Of a stretch of DNA of 44,680 bases, positions 34,701-40,194 are shown piece after piece. Source of the DNA: a virus; IMG/VR virus record IMGVR_UViG_3300009086_000032, positions 1 to 44,680 of that record, one strand, 5' to 3'. The notes below the pieces were generated by a model, which searched no databases, was not told where the DNA came from, and saw nothing but the letters and a program-made list of their open reading frames with translations. The stretch's first letter is position 1; each line of letters starts with the position of its first letter. The position numbers and the translations under genes were made by a program.

Positions 34701-35826
34701 TAATTATGTGGGTGATTACGTTAGATCCTTTGCTGGTGAGTATATCGGTAACTATCTCAGACCATTTGTCGGTGACTATGTTGGTAACTTTAGTAGAACA
34801 TTCGCTGGTAACTATACTGGAGAATTTTCTAATAGTTTTGTCGGTAATTATACTGGTGATTTTGCTCGAGACTTCGTGGGCAACTATTCTGGTGAGTTCG
34901 CAAGGACTTCCGTCAGAACGTCTACTCGATCAATAATCGATACTTATAGTAGATTCAGAATAAGCGCATTCACCAGAATCCGAGATTACGTCAACTACAT
35001 CGGAACCGCCGAACAGGATTATGTTGGGACTTACTCTAGATTTAGCCCCAACTACGGTGGCGGTGGAGTTTGGATTGAATATACAGGTAACTACACTGGA
35101 ATCGCATCAATAAATTATGCAGGCGCATTTACTAGAAGTAGAGTATCATCGTATGTTGGTAATTACACTGCTGATTATATGGGTAACTACCTCAGATCCT
35201 TCGTAGGAAACTTTACAAGATCTTTCGTTGGTGACTATCTACGTCTCCGACATAGTAGTTATTCTGGTAATTATACTGGCGATTATACCAGAGGTTTTGT
35301 TGGCAATTATCAACGAAACTTTAATCGTAGTTTTCTTGGCAATTATGTTGGTGATTATACCAGAGACTTTATAGGTAATTATGCAAGAACTAGGGTTTCA
35401 ACTTACCTAAGAGTAAGACCATCTACATATACTAGAAACTTTATCGGAAACTATTCGAGAACCTCCACTAGACTGTCGATCAGAGTAAGAAATTACGTAG
35501 ACTTTACTCGACAAAGTACTTCGACTTACATAGGTACTTATTCTAGATTTAGTCCCAACTATGGTGGAGGCGGAGTTTGGATTGACTACTCTAGAAGTTC
35601 CGTAGGAACTACTACACTATCTTTCTTGGGTGACTATGTCGGTAACTACAACAGAACCTTCATAGGTGACTACACTGGAGACTTTAACAGGACGTTTATC
35701 GGGGATTATTCAAGAAACTTTATCGGAAACTATTCGAGAAACTTTGTTGGTAATTATGTGGGTACAACAATTGACACAAATACGTCAACGGTGGAAACTT
35801 ATACACTGTATTTAAGATCCGCCTAA
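28792..35826 (+). CDS. tetrapeptide-repeat giant fibre protein B (2344 aa)
   Basis: Paralogue of the preceding gene. Residues 1-655 form a globular N-terminus. It shares SSAPSD, GNIGSYELRSSLQGAP and GTAVDTK with protein A but adds a ~390-residue beta-rich insert (about 225-615, with NLWKWESDKPIYLMLNDE, a block typical of marine T4-like virion proteins). Residues ~660-2320 are a four-residue repeat x-[YF]-x-[GR] alternating with x-R-x-S tetrads, roughly 400 units. By eye there is no lysine and no cysteine in this stretch, only one histidine, and tryptophan only in the special motif. FSPNYGGGGVWI occurs four times (starting at residues 1417, 1834, 2084, 2253). The last 23 residues (VGTTIDTNTSTVETYTLYLR) match the cap of protein A. 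It has its own perfect TATAAATA promoter and AGGA site. Function is inferred from context: long fibre or adhesin. Confidence 0.86.
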   Translation: MAFSDIPIRIKESYSGGSNANFDANDLAQYSPSDERIIAYNAGKYVLANVGNTGQDVHRPGWIGLITTGDKTSIGSFTDTKYNEVDGTHPASNISLTTTTTTLHARDPLYTSIATANNTLGNSGLPHSGLKWPMVWDTDLDSFRLPTFAETESMSDRMNSYIASNGYPGTYYLGSSAPSDGGQWKVHQSGVFSNTINSGNVTDYNLYVKTDIPGPPSTDVYNRPMFLWKGNTELYNTSTTGVNNHGLHEYIAMFSTNNVNYSAVYPDTEIKEDNSGTVTTLVTTSSSYPQRGTIDVVEGRKYYGTKPVQFNKDGYNQAMVPWSLSGTQFGHYSSRYGATVYYLYSKTACTVDFYVDEANGINGTVTSSVSLSANTVTTHSVSGDNQFVYLKSTGSIIVSAKETDGGDRMVIPPANKNVYRRKNQYERTMIGTTPTTVLDYRVNDPTHKCFAVDIDDGAGGDGTQGLGIHNLSTNYSWGMRLRDYTMVASQSNTNVTVSYWDDTNNEWVVHEYHRIASSSTRQQRNANDGAGTEGDFSDQDGDSSVPFFAGGANLWKWESDKPIYLMLNDESGDEETMLGWTSELAEDGYDQGIFNGFREMTDYQMGYTFGQLASNRRATVGNIGSYELRSSLQGAPTASGTWITKGTAVDTKKDTVETAYTRTRASSYSRTRVSTYTRDRVSAYSRDFTRNRISTYAGDYTPTFVGEYIGNYIGNYTRTRVSTYSRSFTGNYSRNFIGTYSRTRVSNYSADYSRLRLSSYAGAYTRTRTSNYTSISTRISTTTFTGNYLRTRTSQYATTRTEEYSANYTRQFSESYSRNFVGNYTPAYVGNYTRSFSGQYSRSFAGNYAGDFVGNYSRNFARTRNSQYTTDFIRTRPSTFSRNFLRDRTSSYSSNFNRTRLEDYTRNSTRSRVSNYSADYTRDRASYFFRTSVRNRSSSYSSDFTRSRSSVYARTSTRVRTSNYSRTRIETYTGYFVGNYIGNFVGDYTGNFTRSFAGDFSRAFTRSFTGDYSRNFLGTFTGNYTATFTGNYQRNFNRTFGGNYIGDFVGNYNREFAGNYAGDFVGNYTREFGGNYTGDFSRNFGGDYTGDFLGEYTTVFTGDFAGDYVGNYNRNFVGDYIGDFSRNFGGNYAGDFIGNYLRTSTDDFIRNRVEIYTRNSTRTRVSNYSMVYSRTRVSNFSRTRADTYTRTSTVAYTTVRDEVYATAFTRTSTNVRLSSYSRTSTNPRLSSYSRTSTRDRSSSFLRTSARTSTRTRPSSYTRDFVGNRTSSFLRTSTRTSTRTRPSTYSATYSRSSSYVGNFTRVTAYAGNFSRTFTGNYLGDFAGNYGRVFVGNYTGDYVRDNLFIGDFTRNFLGNFTRYSTRDSIRQSYARQFVGDFLGINSTYSRVASFGTAAYYIGNYSRAYVGNYVGNYSRFSPNYGGGGVWIDYTRTRLTFFSRTFIGNYSGGFVGIRYYGDNYVRLRFSSYARQPYTGNFLGNYGRNRFSVFTSGFMGVLNYTRDSITTRNSIYSRNRVTDYTRGRISSYVTNRTSTLVSARTRFSALSFVGNYSRNFAGDYVGNFVGDYVRQFSQNYTGNYSRNFLGDFTGDFVGNYSRTFAGNYAGNYTRGFLGDFVGNYQRDFTGDFVGNYTGEFSRSFTGNFTRSFQGNYTRFFVGNYDVSYVGDYTGDYTRSFAGDFTGNYTRSFQGNYGGNFIGNYTRTSLRTSTRTRPSSYATTFSRTRTSAYSANYTRTAITDYTGNFARTRVTNYLRTRVSAFSRSFTRGRNSAFTRTSTRISATNRISIYSRERNTDFTRLRVSAFAATYTRIIEGTGFTRASIRVSAGYYIGNYSRFSPNYGGGGVWIDYAGNFTRGFIGDYAGNYVGGFTRNSNVNYAGEFTRSSIVERISAFSRTRVESYTTVFTRDRQTDYTRTQATQFSRSFQGNYGRNFVGDYGGNFSRTFVGDYTGDFARVFAGNYIGNYTRFFVGNYVGDYVRSFAGEYIGNYLRPFVGDYVGNFSRTFAGNYTGEFSNSFVGNYTGDFARDFVGNYSGEFARTSVRTSTRSIIDTYSRFRISAFTRIRDYVNYIGTAEQDYVGTYSRFSPNYGGGGVWIEYTGNYTGIASINYAGAFTRSRVSSYVGNYTADYMGNYLRSFVGNFTRSFVGDYLRLRHSSYSGNYTGDYTRGFVGNYQRNFNRSFLGNYVGDYTRDFIGNYARTRVSTYLRVRPSTYTRNFIGNYSRTSTRLSIRVRNYVDFTRQSTSTYIGTYSRFSPNYGGGGVWIDYSRSSVGTTTLSFLGDYVGNYNRTFIGDYTGDFNRTFIGDYSRNFIGNYSRNFVGNYVGTTIDTNTSTVETYTLYLRSA
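32419..32490 (+). repeat. 36-bp direct tandem repeat inside protein B
   Basis: Two adjacent 36-base copies (32419-32454 and 32455-32490) starting AGAACCTCTACGAAC and differing at only two bases, followed by a partial third copy (AGAACCTCTACCAG). 36 bases is three tetrads. It looks like a recent slippage or unequal-exchange event. Confidence 0.88.
32513..32649 (+). repeat. 84-bp-spaced direct repeat inside protein B
   Basis: A near-identical segment of about 50 bases starting CGTCATCTTTTCTTAGAAC occurs at 32513 and again at 32597, exactly 84 bases (seven tetrads) apart. With the adjacent 36-bp repeat, this shows that copy-number changes occur in whole tetrad units. Confidence 0.82.
33040..33075 (+). 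repeat. FSPNYGGGGVWI motif, copy 1 of protein B
   Basis: Residues 1417-1428, flanked by NYSR before and DYTR after, in the tetrad register. DNA is close to copies 2-4, differing mainly at the glycine codons. Confidence 0.9.
34291..34326 (+). repeat. FSPNYGGGGVWI motif, copy 2 of protein B
   Basis: Residues 1834-1845, flanked by NYSR and DYAG. The DNA of the motif is identical in glycine-codon choice to copy 4. Confidence 0.9.
35041..35076 (+). repeat. FSPNYGGGGVWI motif, copy 3 of protein B
   Basis: Residues 2084-2095, flanked by TYSR and EYTG. Glycine codons match copy 1. Confidence 0.9.
35548..35583 (+). repeat. FSPNYGGGGVWI motif, copy 4 of protein B
   Basis: Residues 2253-2264, flanked by TYSR and DYSR, about 80 residues from the C-terminus. 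Glycine codons match copy 2. Confidence 0.9.
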
Positions 35827-35829
35827 ATA
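35822..35829 (+). promoter_or_regulatory. weak candidate late promoter before the modification block
   Basis: CCTAAATA (6 of 8) over the stop codon of protein B; 44 bases before the 35873 start. Confidence 0.35.
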
Positions 35830-35872
35830 ACTTTAATATAGATATATCATCAATTAATTATAGGAGATTGAG

Positions 35873-36337
35873 ATGAGTAGTAGAAAGTGGTTAGATAATG
35901 CATTCTGGGAAACAGATGCGAAAAATGAATTGAACTGTATTATGGAGATCGAAGATGATCTAGAGCGGGTAACCCGACAGGTCATGCGATTGAATAGAGT
36001 AGATAAGGATGGCAATCCAAATCCAGACTATGAGGAAGTAATAGAAGTCTTGGGTATGGAACTCATCGACCAAAATACAACAGAACGTACAACAAGAAAG
36101 GCCTCTGAGAGAGAAGAGAAGAAACTTCGTGACGAAGAACATGCAAAGGCACGTAAGTTAGAAGACCTCTTCAATTACAAGATGGAAGCGTTCGAAGTAG
36201 ACGAAATTAAATCATGTAAGAACCGACCATTAAAGTCTAAACTAAGACGTGCAAAGAGTCGATTCGAAGTTGATATGTATGCAATCATGATTCTTCAGGA
36301 AAGCGTTGAGAAGGCAGAGGAAGATGGAGAAAAGTAA
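35873..36337 (+). CDS. small charged helical protein, unknown
   Basis: A 154-residue protein rich in Glu, Lys and Arg, which I do not recognise by name. The N-terminus (SSRKWLDNAFWETDAKNELN) and the C-terminal block (NYKMEAFEVDEIKSCKNRPL, KSKLRRAKSRFEVDMYAIMI) look like a helical protein, and similar short proteins follow fibre genes in marine T4-like phages. It has an excellent Shine-Dalgarno (AGGAG, 35862-35866) and is preceded by a weak late-promoter-like CCTAAATA. It overlaps the glycosyltransferase start by 14 bases, so the two are co-translated. It could be a chaperone or adaptor for the large fibres; this is only positional inference. Confidence 0.65.
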   Translation: MSSRKWLDNAFWETDAKNELNCIMEIEDDLERVTRQVMRLNRVDKDGNPNPDYEEVIEVLGMELIDQNTTERTTRKASEREEKKLRDEEHAKARKLEDLFNYKMEAFEVDEIKSCKNRPLKSKLRRAKSRFEVDMYAIMILQESVEKAEEDGEK

Positions 36338-37049
36338 AGGTATTGTTGTTGTTGCATCAAATAAACCTAACTTTTATGTTTATGCGATCAACTTGATAGA
36401 TTCTATACGTGATTACCATGAAGATGCCAATATCACATTGGTGTGTGAACCTTGGATGATCGATGAACGTGCAGAAGAACTTGCGGATAACGTCATACAC
36501 TGTGATAGTCACTACCGTGCGAAATTGTGGGGGATGACCCAATCTCCTTATGACCTCACAATGTATATTGATGCGGACATGGAATGTGAACATGAAGACA
36601 TAAGAAATGTCTATGATGAACTTGGTGACTATGACGTTATGTTTTCTGCGTTAACAGATGAACGTGATTACATCTATGCGGAAAGAGACTTTGATACACC
36701 AGAAGGGCCAAGTAAGTTTACCCTTTGTGGAGGCGTCTGTTTATATGATATGAGTAAACCGATTGTTCGTGAGTTTATGGACGACTGGTGGGAATTGACT
36801 CGCAAACAGATGGGAGACGAGTGGTGGCCAGAAGGTTACATAGACAGTCTCAAATCTTGGGATCAGTTCTCACTCTGGTGGTTAGTAGAGAAAGAGGAAA
36901 AGTATAAAGACCTCAAGGTAGGTATATTTAAAGATGATATGCGTTGGAATTATTACAATGCATGGAATTGGGCAAGAACAAGACCAGAAGGAGAAGTGGT
37001 ATTACGTCACTACTCTTGTGGATTAAACAAAGACGGGCATATAGTATGA
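36324..37049 (+). CDS. GT-A-type glycosyltransferase-like protein
   Basis: A 241-residue protein starting at ATG 36324 (MEKSKGIVVVASNKPNFYVY), chosen over an upstream TTG (36306) because GAGGAAG directly precedes it. It has a Rossmann-like opening strand (GIVVVASNK), the nucleotide-sugar metal motif DAD at residues 83-85 in DLTMYIDADMECE, and FTLCGGVCLYDMSKP (typical acceptor-side loop). Residues ~170-200 (SWDQFSLWWLVEKEEKY) also fit GT-A enzymes such as the GT8/GT2-like groups. It would transfer a sugar from a nucleotide-sugar; the acceptor is unknown. Its place between the giant fibres and other structural genes suggests modification of a virion protein. DNA or host-surface glycan is the alternative. 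Its TGA overlaps the next ATG. Confidence 0.75.
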   Translation: MEKSKGIVVVASNKPNFYVYAINLIDSIRDYHEDANITLVCEPWMIDERAEELADNVIHCDSHYRAKLWGMTQSPYDLTMYIDADMECEHEDIRNVYDELGDYDVMFSALTDERDYIYAERDFDTPEGPSKFTLCGGVCLYDMSKPIVREFMDDWWELTRKQMGDEWWPEGYIDSLKSWDQFSLWWLVEKEEKYKDLKVGIFKDDMRWNYYNAWNWARTRPEGEVVLRHYSCGLNKDGHIV

Positions 37050-37759
37050 CAGAAGAAAAAATGAGAAAAATACCAATTAGAAACCCAGAACTAATTGAAA
37101 TTCTCGATGACTTCGTATCGTTAAGAAACGAAGATCCCGAGTCATTTGAGAGGTGGATGCATGTTAGTTGTAAAGACCAAAGAACCAATAGACATCACTG
37201 GACAGGCGATGATTACCTCAGAGAAATTATATCTCTGGGCAATCGTCACGAAGGGTATCCAGATTCTATGTATGGGTATGAGTTTCGGGTCTCCAACAAG
37301 AAACATAGATTTTTTAAAAACGAGTTTCCTGAGACACAAGAAGAAGCGAAATGGAGAGCCGATTTCATAAGGAAAATGGGAAGATTAAATGAAGAGATTA
37401 TGAGTTTTCTGGGAACTCGTAACAATGCATTGACTGCAATCTATCCTCCTGGCGGATATATCTCTTGGCATAATAATGCAAATGCGTGTGCCTATAACTT
37501 CATATTCTCTTATAGTGAGACAGGAGATGGCGGATTCAGTTATTGGGATGTTGACAAACAAGAAGTTGTCTTCATGCAAGACGAACCAGGCTGGCAATTA
37601 AAGGCAGGATACTTTGGTCATTACGGTGAACCAGAAAAATTAATGTATCATATGGCAGAAAGTGACTGTTGGAGACACACAATATCCTTTTGTTTTAATG
37701 AACAAGAGGCGAGTGCGGAGTACAGAGAACAAGTAATAGATGAAATTAGTTCAGAATAA
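37046..37759 (+). CDS. 2OG-Fe(II) oxygenase-like protein
   Basis: A 237-residue protein starting at ATG 37046, which overlaps the glycosyltransferase stop (ATGA). A longer frame begins upstream inside that gene and is not used. The segment YPPGGYISWHNNANACAYNF, the later GWQLKAGYFGHYGE and MYHMAESDCWRHTISFCF match 2OG-Fe(II) oxygenases common in marine T4-like phages. The metal-site candidates are His142 and His202, with Arg210 to bind 2-oxoglutarate. The acidic residue expected two after the first His is Asn144, so the facial triad appears altered. The substrate is unknown. Tight coupling to the glycosyltransferase suggests sequential modification of the same target, such as hydroxylation and glycosylation. 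Confidence 0.72.
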   Translation: MTEEKMRKIPIRNPELIEILDDFVSLRNEDPESFERWMHVSCKDQRTNRHHWTGDDYLREIISLGNRHEGYPDSMYGYEFRVSNKKHRFFKNEFPETQEEAKWRADFIRKMGRLNEEIMSFLGTRNNALTAIYPPGGYISWHNNANACAYNFIFSYSETGDGGFSYWDVDKQEVVFMQDEPGWQLKAGYFGHYGEPEKLMYHMAESDCWRHTISFCFNEQEASAEYREQVIDEISSE

Positions 37760-37772
37760 AGAATCTAATTCA

Positions 37773-37780
37773 TATAAATA
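37773..37780 (+). promoter_or_regulatory. T4-type late promoter for the 37812 block
   Basis: Perfect TATAAATA in the gap after the oxygenase-like gene, 32 bases before the next start. Confidence 0.8.
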
Positions 37781-37811
37781 AAACCATAGAGACACTTTTT
37801 AGAAAAGAAAA

Positions 37812-38165
37812 ATGGCAGAATACGAAGATCTTACAATTGACCAAGGCGCAGATGTATCCATTGAGATACATTTGAGAGAACAAGACGGATCAGCAAAAAA
37901 TCTGTCTGGGTATAGTGTTAATTCTAAAATGAAAAGAAATTACAATGCTGACGTGGATGGTACAGTAGATTTTACAACTACTATTTCAGACACTACAGGC
38001 GGTGTTGCGATTTTGAATCTAACGAATGAAGAAACCGATCAGTTGGTAACATCGGGTCGTTATGTATATGATGTCGAACTTTCTTTCGAAGACAGTGATG
38101 GTAATATAATCATCGAACGAGTCCTCGAAGGAAAGATTAAAGTAAACCCATCAGTAACAAGATAG
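37812..38165 (+). CDS. small beta-rich virion protein, Ig-like or BppU-type domain
   Basis: A 117-residue acidic protein. The layout (YEDLTIDQGADVSIEIHLRE, QDGSAKNLSGYSVNSKMKRN, SGRYVYDVELSFEDSDGNII, ERVLEGKIKVNPSVT) matches small beta-sandwich proteins of phage baseplates and fibres, in the style of the BppU N-terminal domain. It is first in a new block, 31 bases after a perfect TATAAATA promoter. Likely an adaptor at the base of the following fibre. Shine-Dalgarno is weak (AGAAAAG). Confidence 0.66.
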   Translation: MAEYEDLTIDQGADVSIEIHLREQDGSAKNLSGYSVNSKMKRNYNADVDGTVDFTTTISDTTGGVAILNLTNEETDQLVTSGRYVYDVELSFEDSDGNIIIERVLEGKIKVNPSVTR

Positions 38166-38176
38166 GTAAGGGAAAG

Positions 38177-38401
38177 ATGGCGGTTATAGTAACTACTCAA
38201 GGAACCACTAAAGTTAAAAAGGTGGTCGTTGGGCGTCCAGTACGAAGGATAACTAGTACTAGTGGTAGTATCAACAACTTGGCGGGAGTTGATACTACGG
38301 GCGCACAACAGGGTAGTGTCCTCGTTTATGATGAATCATCTTCCAGTTTCAACGCTACTAATGATCTAGAAGATCAAAATCTTAACGGAGGCCAATACTA
38401 A
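38177..38401 (+). CDS. small fibre-adaptor protein
   Basis: A 74-residue protein. The Thr/Val-rich N-terminus (MAVIVTTQGTTKVKKVVVGR) and the end (LAGVDTTGAQQGSVLVYDES, then NATNDLEDQNLNGGQY) contain the motif G..qG.VLVYD...F.AT..L seen in phage fibre-associated proteins. GGGAAAG provides a Shine-Dalgarno. The stop overlaps the next start (TAATG). Confidence 0.65.
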   Translation: MAVIVTTQGTTKVKKVVVGRPVRRITSTSGSINNLAGVDTTGAQQGSVLVYDESSSSFNATNDLEDQNLNGGQY

Positions 38402-40194
38402 TGGCAAGTAAAATTCTAATAAAACGTTCAGGTTCGCAAGGATCTCCTTCGGAACTGGGCAACGGTGAGTTAGCATATAGTTATGCTGATTCGTCATCTG
38501 GCGGTCAACGATTATACGTAGGTTTCGGAACGGAAACCGCTGGCGTTGCTGAAAATATAGGTACTATCGGTGGTGTATATTTCACCAACATGTTGGATCA
38601 TACCAAAGGTACGTTAACAGCAAACTCTGCAATCATTACAGATGCAAACGCAAAAGTAAATCAACTTAAAGTTGATAATTTAAAGTTAGACGGTAACTCA
38701 CTTAGTTCCACTAACTCAAACGGAAATGTCACAATTGATCCGAATGGTTCTGGTAGTGTAGATGTCAACACATCTAAGATTATCAATGTTACCAATCCAA
38801 CTGGTGATCAGCATGCTGCTACCAAAAAATACGTAGATGATCAGGTAGGCGCAGTTGTATCAGACTTCAGTATCAGTGATGGAACAGACTCAGATTTATT
38901 CTCTACTGGTCAGACATTAACGTTTGACGGTGGAACAGGTATAACATCAACTGTAACAGACAACCAAGTCAGTCTCGCCATCACTGACACAGCTGTATCC
39001 GCCGGCAGTTATGGTTCTGCTACTGCAATTCCAACATTTACCGTAAATGGTCAAGGTCAATTAACCGCTGCAGGCAGCACATCTGTTGCGACAACACTTG
39101 CTGTTTCGGTAGATGAATTCGGAACAGGTGGTGATTCAAGTGGATCTATCAACCTATTGACCGATACACTAAAAATTATTGGTGACTCGTCTGACGGTAT
39201 CGCAGTTGAATACAATAACGTAGACAAAGCATTTAAAATTAGTGGTTACCATGCGACTACTACTAAGAAAGGTGTTGCATCATTTAGTTCAAACGACTTC
39301 TCTACTTCTACTGGTGCGGTAAGTATTAAGTCTGGTGGTGTATCGAATGCACAACTTGCTGGATCTATCGCAAACAGTAAACTATCAAACAGTGCAGTAA
39401 CGGTTACAGCAGGTGCTGGTCTTGGTGGTGGTGGTTCAGTATCACTTGGTAGTACAGTATCGCTTAGTGTAAATGTAGATAACTCAACACTTGAAAGTGA
39501 CGGTTCAGATACACTCCGTATTAAAGACGGTGGTGTTACTAACGTTAAACTTGCAAACGACAGTATCACAATCGGTTCAACCGAAATTGATCTTGGTGCA
39601 TCTTCTACCACACTTGTTGGTTTAACTCAGATCAATGTCGATAATATCCAGATTAAAGACAACACCATTAGTACAACTGACGCTGGTGATACAACACTTT
39701 ACTTGAATCCCAACCCTGTAGGTGATTCTGGTACAGTTGTTATCCAAGGTGACCTAACAGTTGAAGGTACTACAACGACCATCAATAGTACAGAGATCAC
39801 TATTGCGGACTTGACGTTGACACTTGCGGATGACGCTGCTAACGCAGCTCAGGCAGACGGTGCTGGTCTAAGACTTGGTGCGCCAGGTTACGCTGGTACG
39901 ACTCGACCATCTTTCCTATTTGAACCATCAGGTCATAAGTGGGTATCGAGTATTCCGCTTGATGCAACTATTGTTGGTATGTCAGAGACAATCGATGACC
40001 GTGTATCAAATCTATTGTTAGCGGGTGAAGCAATTGATCTCACATATAATGATGGTGGAAACTCACTGACTATAGATGCCGAAATTGCGACTGCCGCTAA
40101 TCGTGGTGTTGCTAATTTCCCAACTGATAACTTCACAGTGACAAGTGGATCTGTTGCGATTAGTATTGTAGATGGCGGTACATACGGATCATAA
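38401..40194 (+). CDS. tail-fibre-like virion protein
   Basis: A 597-residue protein. The N-terminus (ILIKRSGSQGSPSELGNGEL, AYSYADSSSGGQRLYVG) is the common fibre head motif, and NPTGDQHAATKKYVDDQVGA contains the phage fibre ATKKYVD motif. Residues ~140-450 are Ser/Gly/Thr-rich beta repeats (AGAGLGGGGSVSLGSTVSLS, LRIKDGGVTNVKLANDSI). DLTVEGTTTTINSTEITIAD and LTLADDAANAAQADGAGL are frequent fibre modules. Ends with a CATAAATA late-type box over the stop codon. Probably a neck or collar-proximal fibre because it lies before gp13. Confidence 0.78.
   Translation: MASKILIKRSGSQGSPSELGNGELAYSYADSSSGGQRLYVGFGTETAGVAENIGTIGGVYFTNMLDHTKGTLTANSAIITDANAKVNQLKVDNLKLDGNSLSSTNSNGNVTIDPNGSGSVDVNTSKIINVTNPTGDQHAATKKYVDDQVGAVVSDFSISDGTDSDLFSTGQTLTFDGGTGITSTVTDNQVSLAITDTAVSAGSYGSATAIPTFTVNGQGQLTAAGSTSVATTLAVSVDEFGTGGDSSGSINLLTDTLKIIGDSSDGIAVEYNNVDKAFKISGYHATTTKKGVASFSSNDFSTSTGAVSIKSGGVSNAQLAGSIANSKLSNSAVTVTAGAGLGGGGSVSLGSTVSLSVNVDNSTLESDGSDTLRIKDGGVTNVKLANDSITIGSTEIDLGASSTTLVGLTQINVDNIQIKDNTISTTDAGDTTLYLNPNPVGDSGTVVIQGDLTVEGTTTTINSTEITIADLTLTLADDAANAAQADGAGLRLGAPGYAGTTRPSFLFEPSGHKWVSSIPLDATIVGMSETIDDRVSNLLLAGEAIDLTYNDGGNSLTIDAEIATAANRGVANFPTDNFTVTSGSVAISIVDGGTYGS

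Larger units (their letters stand above)
30766..35757 (+). repeat. tetrapeptide (12-bp period) repeat region of protein B
   Basis: About 5 kb of coding sequence with a 12-base period. It alternates between G-N-[YF]/G-D-[YF] rich tracts (for example 31711-32215, 33430-33890, 34564-34900) and T-R-x-S/T-S-T-R rich tracts (for example 30766-30860, 31380-31700, 32215-32660, 33900-34220). The arrangement is block-like, not random. Confidence 0.9.

Noticed and set aside
26581-35757. Regular short DNA repeats that might be a CRISPR array or satellite
   Set aside because: Repeats are in frame in long open frames, have a 12-base codon period, vary synonymously, and have no spacer structure or cas genes.
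26581-35757. Many 60-110 codon open frames in other frames and on the minus strand across the giant repeat genes
   Set aside because: They are shadows of the repeated codons (low-complexity Val/Thr/Ser or Leu-rich products) with no ribosome sites and full overlap with a better-supported gene.
30766-35757. Bacterial PglB-type N-glycosylation sites in the repeats
   Set aside because: The N-x-[ST] triplets lack Asp or Glu two residues before Asn (usually T/V/I there), so the extended bacterial sequon is not met; only the plain sequon remains as a weak hint.
25786-35826. Assembly artefact creating the long repeat arrays
   Set aside because: Most units differ by synonymous codons, both genes stay open over thousands of bases, and each has its own unique head and a matching cap; a collapsed or expanded array would show exact copies. 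Array length could still be misjudged.
23032-35826. Diversity-generating retroelement target in the fibre genes
   Set aside because: No reverse transcriptase gene and no template/variable repeat pair with adenine-specific differences is seen in the window.
35826-35873. Rho-independent terminator between protein B and the next gene
   Set aside because: The gap is AT-rich without a stable GC stem followed by a T-run; the same holds for the other short gaps.
36944-37045. Longer 271-aa start for the oxygenase-like protein
   Set aside because: The extra 34 residues overlap the glycosyltransferase in another frame and look like random Leu/Arg-rich sequence; the ATGA-coupled start at 37046 is typical of this genome.
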